Part shown: positions 63,530-64,000 of the stretch, piece after piece
Layout: every line of letters starts with the position of its first letter
Position numbering within the stretch: position 1 is the stretch's first letter
The notes under the pieces: model-generated
Told to the model about the DNA's origin: nothing
Database searches by the model: none
The model's input: the letters and a program-made list of their open reading frames with translations, nothing else
Assembly: GCA_039023545.1 (NCBI GenBank)
Contig: JBCHKQ010000002.1
Coordinates: forward strand, 434,001 to 498,000
Reading direction: 5' to 3'
Length of the DNA: 64,000 nucleotides
From: Spirochaetia bacterium 38H-sp
GTDB taxonomy: Bacteria; Spirochaetota; Spirochaetia; Winmispirales; Winmispiraceae
Position numbers and translations under genes: made by a program

Positions 63530-64000
63530 CTATTTTTCCTGTCTAAAAAAGCTCACAGCCACTCTAACATAATCAATAAAAGACATATAAGCCAAAACAA
63601 TGCTTACAGAAAAGCAGACAATCATTGCGACATTGAGATAAGATAGCCAGCCCAGAGCCGGGAAAATGTGCGGCCAAGAAAAGACAGCAAGCCCCATAAA
63701 AGTAGAAACAGAATAGAACACAGACTTTAGCTTTCCCCCTGCCCTCGCACCCATAGCAAAACCATGTCTTGAGAGAATCATTCTCAAAAAAAGAATCCCT
63801 AACTCTCTGTACATGATAAGTAAAAAAATCCATGCAGGCAGAATCCCTGCAACAACAAAAGCAAGAAAATAAGTAAGCCTTGCCACCACATCCGCAAAAG
63901 GATCCAGCAGTTTACCTATGTCGCTCACATTACCTGTCCTCCTCGCTACCATACCGTCAAAAAGATCACTTATCTCCATGACAGCATAAAGAACCCACAG
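63530..64000 (-). CDS. pgsA: CDP-alcohol phosphotransferase, PgsA-like (5' end outside window)
   Basis: The frame stays open to the window edge, so the N terminus is cut. The family signature is present: D-L-F-D-G then A-R-R-T-G, later G-K-L-L-D-P-F-A-D, i.e. DG(x)2AR(x)8G(x)3D(x)3D. Several membrane helices follow. Most likely it joins CDP-diacylglycerol to glycerol-3-phosphate for phosphatidylglycerol synthesis; other CDP-alcohol transferases share the motif. The ATG at 63979 is internal. Confidence 0.85.
   Translation of the reverse strand: MWVLYAVMEISDLFDGMVARRTGNVSDIGKLLDPFADVVARLTYFLAFVVAGILPAWIFLLIMYRELGILFLRMILSRHGFAMGARAGGKLKSVFYSVSTFMGLAVFSWPHIFPALGWLSYLNVAMIVCFSVSIVLAYMSFIDYVRVAVSFFRQEK

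Overview
The window looks like a chromosomal segment of a free-living or host-associated, sugar-fermenting spirochaete. It is AT-rich with codon use to match. The pointers are: an operon with two MptE-like/Maf flagellin-modification proteins behind a hyper-acidic protein that starts with a YGVWVK-type motif; a Hanks kinase/FHA/VWA operon; a GldA-GldFG-DUF4340 transporter; and an OmpA protein carrying FSPNGDG repeats. Species cannot be decided from the sequence. I see no prophage, insertion sequence, plasmid gene, rRNA or CRISPR array.

Layout. 1-4411: end of an unknown gene, then a membrane Ser/Thr kinase, a membrane FHA protein and a VWA-FHA protein (one signalling operon). 4645-6359: DUF1015 protein and a convergent FtsB/DivIC-like protein. 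6454-14464: acidic coiled protein, a GAF-like protein broken by a frameshift at A10, two Maf-type proteins and a U32 peptidase. 14512-16966: ilvY/ilvC divergent pair. 17080-20339: exported proteins, including a sigma-54-driven lipoprotein with an 11-copy 9-bp repeat, a DUF4349 lipoprotein and RsmE. 20341-24413: TetR regulator, large hybrid histidine kinase, and a tRNA-Thr/tRNA-Tyr operon. 24490-27390: CYTH protein, PurU, an ankyrin gene with two in-frame stops, FluC and DUF190. 27567-36545: OmpA/Ig-like protein, degenerate GGDEF protein, Gld-type ABC system, RNase Z. 36694-39231: xylR-xylA. 39548-41960: SmtB-like repressor and Zn/Cd P-type ATPase. 42217-46584: GH5 endoglucanase lipoprotein, nitroreductase, PAS protein, MgtC, MEMO-like protein. 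46819-50930: MarR plus a heterodimeric ABC exporter. 51048-57696: KDPG aldolase-VOC fusion, MATE, AraC, Lpd, SDR, cytochrome b5-like pair. 57992-59158: OFA-type MFS. 59234-63375: csoR-copA-copZ and a Met-rich SHOCT protein under CsoR-like operators. 63530-64000: pgsA, cut by the window end.

The most striking feature is not a gene. Seventeen intergenic loci carry a dispersed palindromic element built as box A (TATACCGAACG), then a hairpin whose stem differs in almost every copy yet stays self-complementary, then box B (CTGCCTNNGGCA, itself a small hairpin). About a dozen copies place box A 1-40 nt behind a stop codon; others sit in divergent promoter regions; five loci are inverted pairs that look like MITEs with CCGAACG/CGTTCGG termini. 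I do not recognise this family.

Other points: two promoters with the layout TTGNNA-N17-TATAAT-N6-ATG (purU and the ankyrin gene) predict leaderless mRNAs; regulator/operator pairs are readable for IlvY, SmtB-like, MarR and CsoR; and several genes show fusions or lesions that are described individually.
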